Source of the DNA: Hyphomicrobiales bacterium
Lineage (GTDB): Bacteria > Pseudomonadota > Alphaproteobacteria > Rhizobiales > HXMU1428-3
DNA length: 64,000 nt
NCBI GenBank assembly: GCA_021775425.1
Contig: JAJFHX010000047.1
Span: forward strand, 103,991 to 167,990
Direction: 5' to 3'
Position 1 is the first letter of the stretch, and every line of letters starts with the position of its first letter. The notes below the pieces were generated by a model that saw nothing but the letters and a program-made list of their open reading frames with translations, was not told the DNA's origin and ran no database searches. Below are positions 34,922 through 42,966 of this stretch, piece after piece. Made by a program: the position numbers and the translations under genes.

Positions 34922-35274
34922 CCCAAACAACTCAAAATCAAAAAAACATATTGCTGCTGGAAGATGATTATATTCTCGCGATTGATGCTGAAGAAAGCAT
35001 CGAAAGCGAAACAAACTTCAGGACTGAACTGGCCACCACTGTGGATCGCGCTTTAAATATTTTAAAGAATAAACTTATTGATGGTGCGATTATTGATTTT
35101 AACATTGGTCAGCATAACAGTGTCGCCGTTGTTAGATATCTTAAAACTCTCAAAATTCCTTTCGCAGTGGTAAGCGGCACTGAGATTCGTGTGTTAAAGC
35201 AAAACCTGGATGAGGATGTGGTGATCTGGACTAAACCGGTTGATTATCACCGCGTTGCCTGTAGCCTGTTCTGA
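34918..35274 (+). CDS. single-domain response regulator (LovR-like)
   Basis: A 118-residue stand-alone receiver with the acidic pocket LLLEDDYIL, phospho-Asp in GAIIDFNIG, switch Ser in AVVSG and Lys in WTKPV. No output domain. It sits 105 bp before an HWE kinase inside a general-stress island, like LovR beside LovK, where the receiver dampens signalling to PhyR. That role is inferred from context. The start is fixed by overlap with the upstream 12-codon ORF; an in-frame TTG at 34909 is less likely. Confidence 0.8.
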   Translation: MTQTTQNQKNILLLEDDYILAIDAEESIESETNFRTELATTVDRALNILKNKLIDGAIIDFNIGQHNSVAVVRYLKTLKIPFAVVSGTEIRVLKQNLDEDVVIWTKPVDYHRVACSLF

Positions 35275-35379
35275 AAACCCATCAACTATCTATCTGTTTT
35301 GGCTTGATTTCACATTCACTGTCGATAGTATCATTCGGCCCACTCTATCGTTGTGAGGCTGGCCGTTTGAGAGGTTAAG

Positions 35380-36927
35380 ATGGTGCTCAATTCGACATTG
35401 CCTGGTAACGTTGCCGGGATTATTTATGACCGGCAAAGACTGGCCGTATTAAATAAACATGTTCACTATGGTGACAACGATATCAGGGAACTGGACATTA
35501 TCACAAAGCTTGCGGCTGAAGACCTTAACTCCTCTAATGCTGTCCTAGCTATAGTTGATGATCAATTTGAATGGTTTCCTTCCTGTTTTGGTGTGAGCAT
35601 GGATGAGCTGCCTGTCAATGGTTCTATTTCAGCTCATATACTGGCCGAAGCTGGAAATGGTGCTGTTTTCATAGAAGATTTATCAAAGGACCAACGTTTT
35701 TCGGAGCATCCGATTGTAACAGGCGATGATGGGGCAAAATTTTTTCTGGCTGTGCCTCTCATAATCGATAATGAAAAATTAGGGGCGCTTTGTGTTTTTG
35801 ACAGCTCTTTAAGACAAGATGTTAAGGAAGAGCAGATAAAACGTTTAGAGGATCTGTCTTCTCTTGCCAGTTCCGTTTTTTGTCTCAGGCAGAAACCCAG
35901 TAAATCACGACAGCAGACGCACAGGTCCACTCACGATGACTGGCGCAAGGAAATGGCCATCAGCGCCGCGAAAGTTTATTCCTGGGTCTGGAATCTTAAA
36001 ACCAATATTTATGACTGTGATGATGAACTGCGCCGGTTATACCGCATCCAGCATAATAACCCGATTTATGCTTCTGAATTGCTGGATGCGATTGATGAAC
36101 GAGATGCCTCAAACGTGAGAGCCGAACTTGAAAATGCAATTGTCGGGCGGGAAGATTATGAGGCTGAATACAGAATAGCCAATTCAGGCCTTTGGGTGCT
36201 TAGCCAGGGCAAGGTGCTGGAGCGAGATGAAAACGGGGAAGCTCTGAGGATCGCGGGGGTGGTGGTTGATATTACCGTTCAGAAAAAATCTGAAGAAAAG
36301 ATGGAGCTGCTGCTTCGAGAGCTTAATCACCGGGTCAAAAATACACTTGCCATGTTGCAATCCATTGCCAGCCAGACTTTGAAAAACTCTCGGTCCCCAG
36401 AAGATTTCAAACAGGCTTTTTCCGGGCGGATCAGAGCGATTGCGGCTGCGCACACGCTGCTTTCAGATAAGGAATGGGAGCCGGTTGAGCTTGATGGTTT
36501 GATCAGGGATCAGGTTAATGTTTATGTCGATAATCTTGACAGGCAACTGATCATTGAGGGTGATGATGTTATACTTGGGCCGGAAGAGGCTCTTGCGCTT
36601 GGTATGGTGCTGCATGAGCTTGCAACCAATGCCGCGAAATATGGTGCGCTTTCCACACCTGCCGGCAGGATTCATATTGATATTTCACTTGATCATTCAG
36701 CACAGCCGCCACTGGTTAATCTCTCATGGGTGGAGCGGGGCGGCCCGCCGGTTGAAAAACCTGACACTAATGGTTTTGGCAGCATCATGATTGAACGAAG
36801 CCTTGATAAAATCATGGGTAGCAAGGTGACGTTATCTTTTTTATCAGATGGTGTCGAAGCCATGATCAGAATGCCTGTCTCGTCGCGCCAGAGGGCGCGG
36901 ATTTCACAAAAAGACACGTCTAAATAA
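35380..36927 (+). CDS. cytosolic HWE histidine kinase with GAF and PAS domains
   Basis: A 515-residue soluble kinase. A GAF domain spans about residues 35-170 (ending FFLAVPLIIDNEKLGALCVFD), a PAS/PAC domain about 195-300 (YSWVWNLKTNIYDCDDELRRLY ... GVVVDITVQKKSEE, in part), then the HWE catalytic region: phospho-His in LLRELNHRVKNTLAM (near 317), Asn box HELATNAAKYGAL, and the HWE-type WVERGGPP. HWE and HisKA_2 kinases are the usual phosphate donors of PhyR. With the single-domain receiver upstream, it probably feeds the PhyR-NepR-EcfG switch encoded 2 kb away. Confidence 0.88.
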   Translation: MVLNSTLPGNVAGIIYDRQRLAVLNKHVHYGDNDIRELDIITKLAAEDLNSSNAVLAIVDDQFEWFPSCFGVSMDELPVNGSISAHILAEAGNGAVFIEDLSKDQRFSEHPIVTGDDGAKFFLAVPLIIDNEKLGALCVFDSSLRQDVKEEQIKRLEDLSSLASSVFCLRQKPSKSRQQTHRSTHDDWRKEMAISAAKVYSWVWNLKTNIYDCDDELRRLYRIQHNNPIYASELLDAIDERDASNVRAELENAIVGREDYEAEYRIANSGLWVLSQGKVLERDENGEALRIAGVVVDITVQKKSEEKMELLLRELNHRVKNTLAMLQSIASQTLKNSRSPEDFKQAFSGRIRAIAAAHTLLSDKEWEPVELDGLIRDQVNVYVDNLDRQLIIEGDDVILGPEEALALGMVLHELATNAAKYGALSTPAGRIHIDISLDHSAQPPLVNLSWVERGGPPVEKPDTNGFGSIMIERSLDKIMGSKVTLSFLSDGVEAMIRMPVSSRQRARISQKDTSK

Positions 36928-36950
36928 AAATAATCAATACAAATTATTTG

Positions 36951-36975
36951 GGAACCTTTTGGCCTTGCCTGCGTT
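36951..36975 (+). promoter_or_regulatory. EcfG promoter, GGAAC-N16-CGTT
   Basis: GGAAC at 36951-36955, 16 bp, CGTT at 36972-36975. It lies 26 nt before the start of the small TM protein gene. Confidence 0.8.
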
Positions 36976-37000
36976 TTCTTTACAATTAATGGAGAGAAAA

Positions 37001-37216
37001 ATGCAGACTTATACAGACTATTCTAACCATAGAGTTTTGCCTGGTTCTTTCAGGTTCAGGAATACAGCTTATGGCGCCCTCAATCCGTCTCCGCGTCATT
37101 ATCAGCAACAGGGTTCCTTTGTACGTGATTTGATCAGATATACGATCATTATGGTGCTGACAGCTATGTCCTTTGTCTATATTGCCGGCATAATATTTCT
37201 TGTGCATCAGGTTTAG
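37001..37216 (+). CDS. small single-TM stress protein
   Basis: A 71-residue protein, MQTYTDYSNHRVLPGSF..., with a polar N-terminus and one C-terminal membrane helix (YTIIMVLTAMSFVYIAGII). GGAG sits 6 nt before the ATG at 37001 and a perfect EcfG promoter lies just upstream. No family recognised. Likely a tail-anchored inner-membrane protein of the general stress response. The stop lies in a TGTGCA/TGCACA inverted repeat (about 37201-37228). Confidence 0.7.
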   Translation: MQTYTDYSNHRVLPGSFRFRNTAYGALNPSPRHYQQQGSFVRDLIRYTIIMVLTAMSFVYIAGIIFLVHQV

Positions 37217-37551
37217 ACGGATTGCACATGTTTAAGTTTCGGAAAGCTTGTCTTTTATTCCCATCATGGGGTCCCACCCTATCCCAATCACGCCCTTTGT
37301 TTTGGGAAAAAGATAAGCTTTTCTTTCTCACACTTCCATAGAGTGATTGTCTTGACATTGAGTTGTCACCCTTGGCCTTTAATCCCCTCCCACAGGATTA
37401 AATCAGATCTCACCCCGGATCTCTGGCCTTCGCATCAAAACGCCCCCTCGCGTATCGAGATGCGATCTTATTAGTCAATCATTTTATGGAAGTGTTTTTT
37501 CCCTTCAGTCAGACAAACTTATACGAGAACTTTTTTGAAAGGACTAACCCC
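37217..37551. other. intergenic region with inverted repeats
   Basis: AAGCTT-G-TCTTTT-ATTCCC (37244-37262) pairs with GGGAA-AAAGA-T-AAGCTT (37304-37320), with one mismatch. TCGCATC (37430-37436) pairs with GATGCGA (37459-37465). No protein gene was recognised. GGAAG near 37486 may be part of a weak EcfG-type promoter for the next gene. Confidence 0.4.
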
Positions 37552-37803
37552 ATGAACAAAAAAGAAAATATCACATACCCCGCAGTTCAGAATATCCTTG
37601 ATGATGGATCTCTGAAAAAGGAAGACAAAATTGTACTTCTGAAGCAATTACTTGCCGATGAACGGGCGGCGCAAAGGGCAGCAACGGAAAGTAATATGGT
37701 TGAAGATGATGGCCTGAATGCCCGATTGAGGCATGTTACCCTTGCACTTGAAGCGCTTGATGTTGATCTATCTGAAGAAGAAGATGACGCTGCGACACTT
37801 TAA
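37552..37803 (+). CDS. small acidic helical protein
   Basis: An 83-residue protein, MNKKENITYPAVQNILDD..., with helical charged repeats (KIVLLKQLLADERAAQRAATE) and an acidic C-terminus (DLSEEEDDAATL). GAAAGGA is 8 nt upstream. No family recognised. It lies between stress genes and may be a small stress or anti-sigma-like protein, which is a guess. Confidence 0.6.
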   Translation: MNKKENITYPAVQNILDDGSLKKEDKIVLLKQLLADERAAQRAATESNMVEDDGLNARLRHVTLALEALDVDLSEEEDDAATL

Positions 37804-37852
37804 ATTCAGGCTAGTATAAATAGTATAAATTGCCCTCAGCTGAAAACAAACA

Positions 37853-37890
37853 CCCGGCCTGGGTTTACTCCCGGGCCGGGTTGTTTTTTT
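37853..37890 (+). terminator. rho-independent terminator
   Basis: CCCGGCCTGGG (37853-37863), loop TTTACT, CCCGGGCCGGG (37870-37880), then TTGTTTTTTT. It also separates the gene from the convergent ecfG. The loop is identical to that of the terminator at 34755. Confidence 0.9.
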
Positions 37891-37900
37891 GAGATAAAAA

Positions 37901-38449
37901 TTAACCTGTAGTTGGCGGTGTTCCTGCCGGTGCTGAGATGACATCTTCGCCATAATCTGATGGGCCGGAAATATCCAGACTTTCCTGTAGTGCCAGCCTT
38001 GCCCGGCTGACACGGCTTTTAATGGTTCCGACTGCGCAGTCACAAATTTCTGCGGCCTCAATATAGCTAAAGCCTGAAGCACCGACCAACACAATGGCTT
38101 CGCGCTGGTCGTTTGGTAGTTTATTCAGGGCTACTTCAAAGTCCTGTAAATCAAGCTTGCCGTGCTGATCCGGGCTTTGTGCCATGTTATTTGTAAAGTG
38201 GTCGTCAGGGTCGCTGACTTCACGGCCTGATTTTCGCATCTGGCCGTAAAATTCATTCCTTAAAATGGTAAACAGCCAGGCCTTCATGTTGGTGCCCATT
38301 TCAAAGCTTTCCTGCTTGGCCCAGGCTTTCATCACCGTTTCCTGCACCAGGTCATCTGCTCTATCACGATTGCCTGAAAGTGAGACGGCGAAAGCGCGCA
38401 AACTACCAAGTGATGATAAAAGCTCTTTCTTAAAAGCTTTATCCGTCAC
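37901..38449 (-). CDS. ecfG: EcfG-type general stress sigma factor
   Basis: A 182-residue ECF sigma factor. Region 2 is seen in LSGNRDRADDLVQETVMKAW and NMKAWLFTILRNEFYGQMRK, region 4 in LPNDQREAIVLVGASGFSYIEAAEI and VGTIKSRVSRARLAL. It directs RNA polymerase to GGAAC-N16-CGTT promoters such as those found nearby. It is downstream of nepR with an 11-nt overlap, and phyR is divergent, the standard arrangement. It is released when phosphorylated PhyR binds NepR. Confidence 0.93.
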   Translation of the reverse strand: MTDKAFKKELLSSLGSLRAFAVSLSGNRDRADDLVQETVMKAWAKQESFEMGTNMKAWLFTILRNEFYGQMRKSGREVSDPDDHFTNNMAQSPDQHGKLDLQDFEVALNKLPNDQREAIVLVGASGFSYIEAAEICDCAVGTIKSRVSRARLALQESLDISGPSDYGEDVISAPAGTPPTTG

Positions 38450-38642
38450 TTTTATTCTCCTGATCTGATTTTTCAGTTGCTTGTTTTTCTGCCTGCTCGG
38501 CTTTTTCCAATTGCTCGAGCATTTGAATGAAGCGGTCGGGAATGGCTTCTTCCTGAACGGAATTGTAAAATATTTTTAATTTCTCGGTGATCAAGGCTTG
38601 TTCTTTAGATTGCTGATTTGAGGATTTCATGTCATTTTTCAT
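38439..38642 (-). CDS. nepR: NepR anti-sigma factor
   Basis: A 67-residue anti-sigma factor with the conserved NepR core ITEKLKIFYNSVQEEAIPDRF followed by MLEQLEKAE and a Gln/Glu/Lys-rich tail. It holds EcfG inactive until PhyR-P sequesters it. Start at 38642 is a choice between several nearby ATGs (38663, 38657, 38630). It overlaps the ecfG start by 11 nt. Confidence 0.88.
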   Translation of the reverse strand: MKNDMKSSNQQSKEQALITEKLKIFYNSVQEEAIPDRFIQMLEQLEKAEQAEKQATEKSDQENKSDG

Positions 38643-38691
38643 CGGCCGTCTTTCCATATGCACATGATATAAATACCTGATCTTTGAAAAA

Positions 38692-38710
38692 GTTCCCGAT
38701 TTAATGGAAC
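38692..38710. promoter_or_regulatory. divergent GGAAC boxes between nepR and phyR
   Basis: GGAAC occurs on the minus strand (38696-38692) towards nepR-ecfG and on the plus strand (38706-38710) towards phyR. Sixteen bp after each stands TATTTA instead of CGTT, so they are possible but imperfect EcfG promoters for autoregulation. Confidence 0.4.
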
Positions 38711-38769
38711 TTTTTTCAGGTTATACTATTTACCCATCAAGTACAATTTCGGTATCGGGAGAATATCTA

Positions 38770-39561
38770 ATGTCTTTAACTGCCAAAGTAGCCACTCATT
38801 TGCCTATGCTGAGGCGTTATGCACGTGCTGTCACAGGTTCTCAAACATCCGGTGACGCTTATGTTGCTGCAGTTCTTGAGGCCTTGATTGCTGATGTTTC
38901 CTCATTTCCTGAGGCAAAATCCAACCGGATTGCCCTTTATCAGATGTTTTCCTCAATTTTTACCACCGCTACAATTGAAGTGAAACCAATTGAGTCCCCC
39001 TTTGCGTGGGAAAAGCGCGCTGCTGCCAACCTGGCTGCAGTTTCACCATTACCTCGGCAAGCATTTATACTCAGTGCTGTTGAAGAATTTTCTAATGAAG
39101 ATATTGCGGAGGTGTTAGCCGTTTCTGAAGAACGAGTTTCAGAATTGTTAAGTGAGGCCGCTGCGGAAATTTCCGAGCAGGTGGCAACAGAGGTTATGAT
39201 CATTGAAGATGAACCGTTGATTGCCATTGAAATTGAACAACTGGTTGAAGAGCTTGGCCATAAGGTTAGCGGTGTTGCTCGCACTCATCAGGAAGCAGTT
39301 GAACTTTTTGAAAGGGCTAAACCTAAAATGGTTCTTGCTGACATTCAACTGGCGGATGGCAGCTCCGGTATTGATGCAGTTAATGACATTTTGAATACCG
39401 CTGAAATACCGGTGATCTTTATTACCGCTTTTCCTGAGCGGTTGCTCACAGGTGAGCGGCCAGAGCCGACATTTCTTGTGACCAAACCTTTTAACCCTGA
39501 GATGGTCAAAGCGCTGATCAGCCAGGCTTTGTTTTTTAACAGATCTTCATCCACACATTAG
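38770..39561 (+). CDS. phyR: PhyR, general stress response regulator
   Basis: A 263-residue regulator. The N-terminal sigma-like domain (ARAVTGSQTSGDAYVAAVLEAL ... LPRQAFILSAVEEFSNEDIAEVL, seen in parts) mimics EcfG; the C-terminal receiver has EDEPLIAIEIEQL, phospho-Asp in VLADIQLADGSSGI (near 190), ITAFPERLL and the Lys in VTKPFNPE. Phosphorylation exposes the sigma-like domain, which binds NepR and frees EcfG. GGGAG lies 8 nt before the ATG. It is divergent from nepR-ecfG. Confidence 0.95.
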   Translation: MSLTAKVATHLPMLRRYARAVTGSQTSGDAYVAAVLEALIADVSSFPEAKSNRIALYQMFSSIFTTATIEVKPIESPFAWEKRAAANLAAVSPLPRQAFILSAVEEFSNEDIAEVLAVSEERVSELLSEAAAEISEQVATEVMIIEDEPLIAIEIEQLVEELGHKVSGVARTHQEAVELFERAKPKMVLADIQLADGSSGIDAVNDILNTAEIPVIFITAFPERLLTGERPEPTFLVTKPFNPEMVKALISQALFFNRSSSTH

Positions 39562-39582
39562 AACAAAACCCATAAGCATAAT

Positions 39583-39607
39583 GGAACCGATCCTCTGCTC
39601 ACTCGTT
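39583..39607 (+). promoter_or_regulatory. EcfG promoter, GGAAC-N16-CGTT
   Basis: GGAAC at 39583-39587, 16 bp, CGTT at 39604-39607; 33 nt before the DUF1328 start. Confidence 0.82.
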
Positions 39608-39639
39608 ATTACTCAAGAGAGTTCAAAGGAGAAAAGATT

Positions 39640-39807
39640 ATGCTTTATTACGCACTTGTATTTTTCATCGTTGCTATCATTGCCGGTGTTCTTGGTTTTG
39701 GCGGCATCGCTGGTGCTTCCGCTGGTATCGCACAGGCGCTGTTTTATTTGTTTGTTGTTTTGCTTGTGCTTTCAATCATATTCGGCTTTTTTCGCCGGGG
39801 TGTTTAA
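39640..39807 (+). CDS. DUF1328 membrane protein (first copy)
   Basis: A 55-residue protein with two membrane helices: [20 protein letters not shown], then [18 protein letters not shown] and [13 protein letters not shown]. The FGGIAG..AGIA turn is the DUF1328 signature. AAAGGAG precedes the ATG and an EcfG promoter lies upstream. A paralogue is encoded at 41020. The family is linked to stress regulons in alphaproteobacteria but its function is unknown. Confidence 0.88.
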   Translation: MLYYALVFFIVAIIAGVLGFGGIAGASAGIAQALFYLFVVLLVLSIIFGFFRRGV

Positions 39808-39863
39808 ATAACCCGGTTTGAAAACTGAACGACATATAAGCCTTCATATAAACCGGCTTTATC

Positions 39864-39903
39864 ACCTGGCAGAGATTTAAAGATCTCTGTCAGGTATTTT
39901 TTG
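39864..39903 (+). terminator. rho-independent terminator
   Basis: ACCTGGCAGAGAT (39864-39876), loop TTAAAG, ATCTCTGTCAGGT (39883-39895), then ATTTTTTG. Confidence 0.9.
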
Positions 39904-39951
39904 TTTTAAATTCCAGTGCTGTTTTCGTGGAGAAAGAATAAAGCCACGAGA

Positions 39952-39980
39952 CACAAAAAAACCGGCGCTGTGGCCGGTTT
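39952..39980 (-). terminator. terminator after csbD-like gene
   Basis: On the minus strand AAACCGGC (39980-39973) pairs with GCCGGTTT (39966-39959) and is followed by a T-run. It lies about 45 nt after the stop at 40023. Confidence 0.82.
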
Positions 39981-40022
39981 TCTGCAAACTTAATTTTTAA
40001 GTTTTTGAATGATTGATTGTGG

Positions 40023-40220
40023 TTAGTGTTTTGCTGACCACTCATCAATTTCACGTTCAGCTTCTTCAACGGTTTTACCGTATTCTTTCTGAATTTTACC
40101 AACAAGCTGTTTACGGTTACCATTGATCACATCGAGATCATCATTGGTCAGCTTGCCCCATTGTTCCTGGACTTTACCTTTTAATTGTTCCCAGTTACCT
40201 TCAACTTGGTTCCAGTTCAT
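40023..40220 (-). CDS. CsbD-like stress protein
   Basis: A 65-residue hydrophilic protein with the CsbD pattern MNWNQVEGNWEQLKGKVQEQWGKLTNDDL (in part MNWNQVEGNWEQLKG) and NGNRKQLVGKIQKEYG. CsbD proteins accumulate under general stress in many bacteria; molecular role unknown. A ribosome site AAGGAG and an EcfG-type promoter precede it. Confidence 0.92.
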   Translation of the reverse strand: MNWNQVEGNWEQLKGKVQEQWGKLTNDDLDVINGNRKQLVGKIQKEYGKTVEEAEREIDEWSAKH

Positions 40221-40266
40221 AGAGTAATCTCCTTTTCATTTTTGCCGTTAGGCATTGTGTTAGGGT

Positions 40267-40291
40267 AATGGGTCTGGCCGTTATTTGTTCC
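40267..40291 (-). promoter_or_regulatory. EcfG-type promoter, GGAAC-N16-CATT
   Basis: On the minus strand GGAAC (40291-40287), 16 bp, CATT (40270-40267), one mismatch from CGTT. It serves the CsbD-like gene. Confidence 0.65.
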
Positions 40292-40343
40292 CATCTATTT
40301 CAATAAAATTTTCCTGCTCCTTTAAATTTTTAAATTCATTACC

Positions 40344-40368
40344 GGAACCAATTCTTCCTCTCCGCATT
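40344..40368 (+). promoter_or_regulatory. EcfG-type promoter, GGAAC-N16-CATT
   Basis: GGAAC at 40344-40348, 16 bp, CATT at 40365-40368. It serves dps, 22 nt downstream. Confidence 0.65.
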
Positions 40369-40390
40369 GATAATGCAGAAGGAGAAAAAT

Positions 40391-40897
40391 ATGTCAGTTG
40401 ATGTTTTACAAGCTAAAGTTTCAGTCGAACCTATTAAAACGGGACTTAAAAAATCTGACCGTTCAGAGGTAGCGACGCATGTTTCTGATGTGCTTTCTGA
40501 CACGATGAGTCTGATGATCAAAACGCAGATCTATCACTGGAATGTGGTTGGCCCCTTATTTAAGGCTGTTCATGAGCTCACAGAAGCGCATTATAAAAAT
40601 CTGTTTGAAGCGGTTGATGTGATCGCTGAGCGGGTTCGCTCGCTCGGGTTTCCGGCCCCGTTTCATTTTTCAAAAAACAACGACCTTTCCGCATTGCTGG
40701 AAAGCACTGATTATCCTCGAACTGAAGAGATGGTTGATGATCTGATCAAGGATCATGAAAGTTTGGTTCGTAAAATGAGAGACAGTGCTGAAGGCGCTGA
40801 ACAAGCTGGTGACTTCGTCACCCATGACCTGCTTGTTGGTCGCATGGCGTTTCATGAAAAAGCGATCTGGATGTTAAGAGCGCTGCGCTCTGAATAA
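40391..40897 (+). CDS. dps: Dps family DNA-binding ferritin
   Basis: A 168-residue four-helix ferritin-like protein. The ferroxidase region is visible as YHWNVVGPLFKAVHELTEAHY and EAVDVIAERVRSLG, with the His, Asp and Glu ligands in place. Dps protects DNA by storing iron and consuming peroxide, a typical EcfG target. AAGGAG before the ATG at 40391 fixes the start; an upstream in-frame ATG at 40373 lacks a ribosome site. Confidence 0.93.
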   Translation: MSVDVLQAKVSVEPIKTGLKKSDRSEVATHVSDVLSDTMSLMIKTQIYHWNVVGPLFKAVHELTEAHYKNLFEAVDVIAERVRSLGFPAPFHFSKNNDLSALLESTDYPRTEEMVDDLIKDHESLVRKMRDSAEGAEQAGDFVTHDLLVGRMAFHEKAIWMLRALRSE

Positions 40898-41019
40898 TAT
40901 TTTTAAAATTTAAGATCACCCTTCCCCGGTTAACCTGAAACTTAATTGAGAACAAGTACCAGGTGTGAACGGGGAAATAGCTAAGTCCATATAGTATTTA
41001 AATTGAAAGGAATTTCATT

Positions 41020-41202
41020 ATGTTAGGTTGGGCACTTACGTTTTTTATCATTGCGATTATTGCAGCTGTTTTTGGTTTTGGTGGCATTGCCGCTTCAGCT
41101 GTCGGTATTGCTAAAATCATTTTCTTTATCGCCATTGTTCTGTTGCTATTGTCACTGATTGCCAATGCTGTGCGTGGCCGTGGCCCTCGCCCGCCGCTAT
41201 AG
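41020..41202 (+). CDS. DUF1328 membrane protein (second copy)
   Basis: A 60-residue protein, [20 protein letters not shown], then [17 protein letters not shown] and a basic end [10 protein letters not shown]. Same two-helix design as the copy at 39640. AAAGGAA precedes the ATG. The next gene starts 56 bp later and both may be co-transcribed. No clear EcfG promoter was found directly upstream. Confidence 0.9.
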   Translation: MLGWALTFFIIAIIAAVFGFGGIAASAVGIAKIIFFIAIVLLLLSLIANAVRGRGPRPPL

Positions 41203-41258
41203 GTGACCAATAGCAGCAACAAGTGGTTAAACACTAATTTTTTAGAACAGGTGATGTT

Positions 41259-41441
41259 ATGGGAATTGAATTTGGCGGGCTGCTTGGCCTGATAATTCTG
41301 GTACTTGATGTCTGGGCGATCCTTAAAATCAGCCAGTCTTCAAGGTCGAATGAAAATAAAGTAATATGGATTGTTGTTATTCTGATCCTGCCGATTATCG
41401 GTCTTTTACTGTGGCTTTTCCTCAGCGAAAAAAGGGCCTGA
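41259..41441 (+). CDS. PLDc N-terminal-like two-TM protein
   Basis: A 60-residue protein with two membrane helices (GLLGLIILVLDVWAILKI and VIWIVVILILPIIGLLLWLF) and a short polar loop SSRSNENK between them. The pattern is that of the phospholipase D nuclease N-terminal domain (PLDc_N) found as a stand-alone small protein. Function unknown. Confidence 0.82.
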   Translation: MGIEFGGLLGLIILVLDVWAILKISQSSRSNENKVIWIVVILILPIIGLLLWLFLSEKRA

Positions 41442-41455
41442 TCAATCTATGCCTG

Positions 41456-41490
41456 AACAGCCCGGAATTTACCGGGCTGTTTCTTTATTT
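41456..41490 (+). terminator. rho-independent terminator
   Basis: AACAGCCCGG (41456-41465), loop AATTTA, CCGGGCTGTT (41472-41481), then TCTTTATTT. Confidence 0.85.
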
Positions 41491-41528
41491 GACTTATCTT
41501 TTCGCCAGGTATCAGGGAACAGGAACCT

Positions 41529-42185
41529 ATGACCATTCAATCTGAAGAACTAACTTCTGAATTGGCCCTATCAAAACAGCATTCAGAAAATGAAACTGCA
41601 CAAAACTCTCAACCAGAAAACCTCACCTCTGTTCTTGATCAAATGCTGGAGGGTACTGAGGGTGATGAAGTTTCACTGGAAAGTCTGATGCATGTTTTTC
41701 AATCGCGGGTTTATGGACCTTTGATGCTGATCCCTGCTCTGCTTGCTTCTGCCCCGACCGGGGCCATTCCCGGGGTGGCTATATTGTCCGGTTTGATACT
41801 TGCTTCGCTAAGCTTACAATTGTTATTTTTTCAAGAGCACCCATGGTTACCAGCGCGGTTACTCAAGTTTCAGTTTCCGAGAAAAAAGCTGGTCAGTACC
41901 GTTGAGTATTTGCGTCCCTTTACCCGGAAAACAGATCGGTATCTTAAACCGAGGCTGGTTTTTCTGGTTCAACCGCCGTTTCTACAAGTTGCAGCAGCGA
42001 TTTGCCTTATTCATTCTTTATTGATGTTTCCACTCGCTTTATTACCTTTTGCCGTATTATTGCCAGGTCTCTCAATTGTAATCATCTCACTTGGGTTAAC
42101 CAGCCGGGATGGATTTCTGATGCTGATTGGTTTGATGTTTTCTGTCGGCGTGTTTTTTATTACTGGCTACATTTATTTTGCATAA
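41529..42185 (+). CDS. exoD: ExoD-like exopolysaccharide-synthesis protein
   Basis: A 218-residue membrane protein of the ExoD family. A polar N-terminus of about 60 residues is followed by RVYGPLMLIPALLASAPTGAIPGV, the ExoD signature block, and several TM helices ending LMLIGLMFSVGVFFITGYIYF. ExoD affects exopolysaccharide production and alkali tolerance in rhizobia; biochemical role unsettled. Confidence 0.88.
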   Translation: MTIQSEELTSELALSKQHSENETAQNSQPENLTSVLDQMLEGTEGDEVSLESLMHVFQSRVYGPLMLIPALLASAPTGAIPGVAILSGLILASLSLQLLFFQEHPWLPARLLKFQFPRKKLVSTVEYLRPFTRKTDRYLKPRLVFLVQPPFLQVAAAICLIHSLLMFPLALLPFAVLLPGLSIVIISLGLTSRDGFLMLIGLMFSVGVFFITGYIYFA

Positions 42186-42387
42186 AACAGTCTTTCAGCT
42201 CGACCCTAAAACAGTTGATATTCTTTTGCTGCTGCTTTTAGGAAGAACAAATCAGGCTCAAAGCATCACATTCTGATGAGGGCTTCGTTTTGCTGGGCGC
42301 ATCGACATGAAATTATGTTAAACCCAATGTATAATGAAGCTGACAGCCACAAGCTGATCAAAACTATAATAATGAGGAGTGTTTTTT

Positions 42388-42861
42388 ATGAAACATTTTA
42401 TTGCTGCTGTTCTCGTTGGTTTATTCTCTCTTTTTCCTTTCAACACTGCAAATGCAGAGGATTTTAAAAAACAGATTGAAGCGCGTGATGCTTATATGAG
42501 CATGCTTTCCTTTAACCTTGGACTGCTGGGTGGTATGGCTAAAAACCCTGATAGTTATGATGCCGATGTGGCCGGTAAAGCTGCAGCTAATCTACAGGCT
42601 CTGGCGAATATGAATATTGATGCGATGTATCCGAAAGGCTCCGACAACGGCCAGGCTGGTCTGGCTGATAAGACACGAGCGAAGCCTGATATCTGGGCTG
42701 ACTTTGCTGATTTTAAGAAAAAGCAGGAGAACCTACAGACCGCACTTGCTGAGTTCGTTAAAATTGCAGGCACTGATGTTGATGGTTTGCGCAAAGGTAT
42801 GGGCATGGTTGGCAAGAACTGTAAAGGTTGCCATGAGACATACAGAGCACCGAAAGATTAA
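42388..42861 (+). CDS. cytochrome c-prime
   Basis: A 157-residue periplasmic haem protein. Signal peptide MKHFIAAVLVGLFSLFPFNTANA-type (cleavage before EDFKKQIEARDAYM). The four-helix body ends with the C-terminal haem motif GKNCKGCHETYRAPKD, the hallmark of cytochromes c-prime (CxxCH near the C-terminus). It may bind NO or act in electron transfer. ATG at 42388 with GAGGAG upstream. Followed 105 bp later by a di-haem cytochrome. Confidence 0.9.
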   Translation: MKHFIAAVLVGLFSLFPFNTANAEDFKKQIEARDAYMSMLSFNLGLLGGMAKNPDSYDADVAGKAAANLQALANMNIDAMYPKGSDNGQAGLADKTRAKPDIWADFADFKKKQENLQTALAEFVKIAGTDVDGLRKGMGMVGKNCKGCHETYRAPKD

Positions 42862-42966
42862 AGATCCTGTTGGCTGTATATTTCGACTTGCGGGGCTGAG
42901 TGTATTTGCCCCGCAAGTTTACAGCTGTCAGATCGGAAACAATCAGCCTCTGGAGGGGATTACCAT

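Noticed and set aside
38692..38730. Perfect EcfG promoters for nepR-ecfG and phyR
   Set aside because: GGAAC is present in both directions, but 16 bp later stands TATTTA, not CGTT; kept only as a low-confidence feature.
39581..39811. 76-residue ORF in another frame over the DUF1328 gene
   Set aside because: The 55-residue frame at 39640 has the ribosome site and the DUF1328 signature; the longer frame is a shadow.
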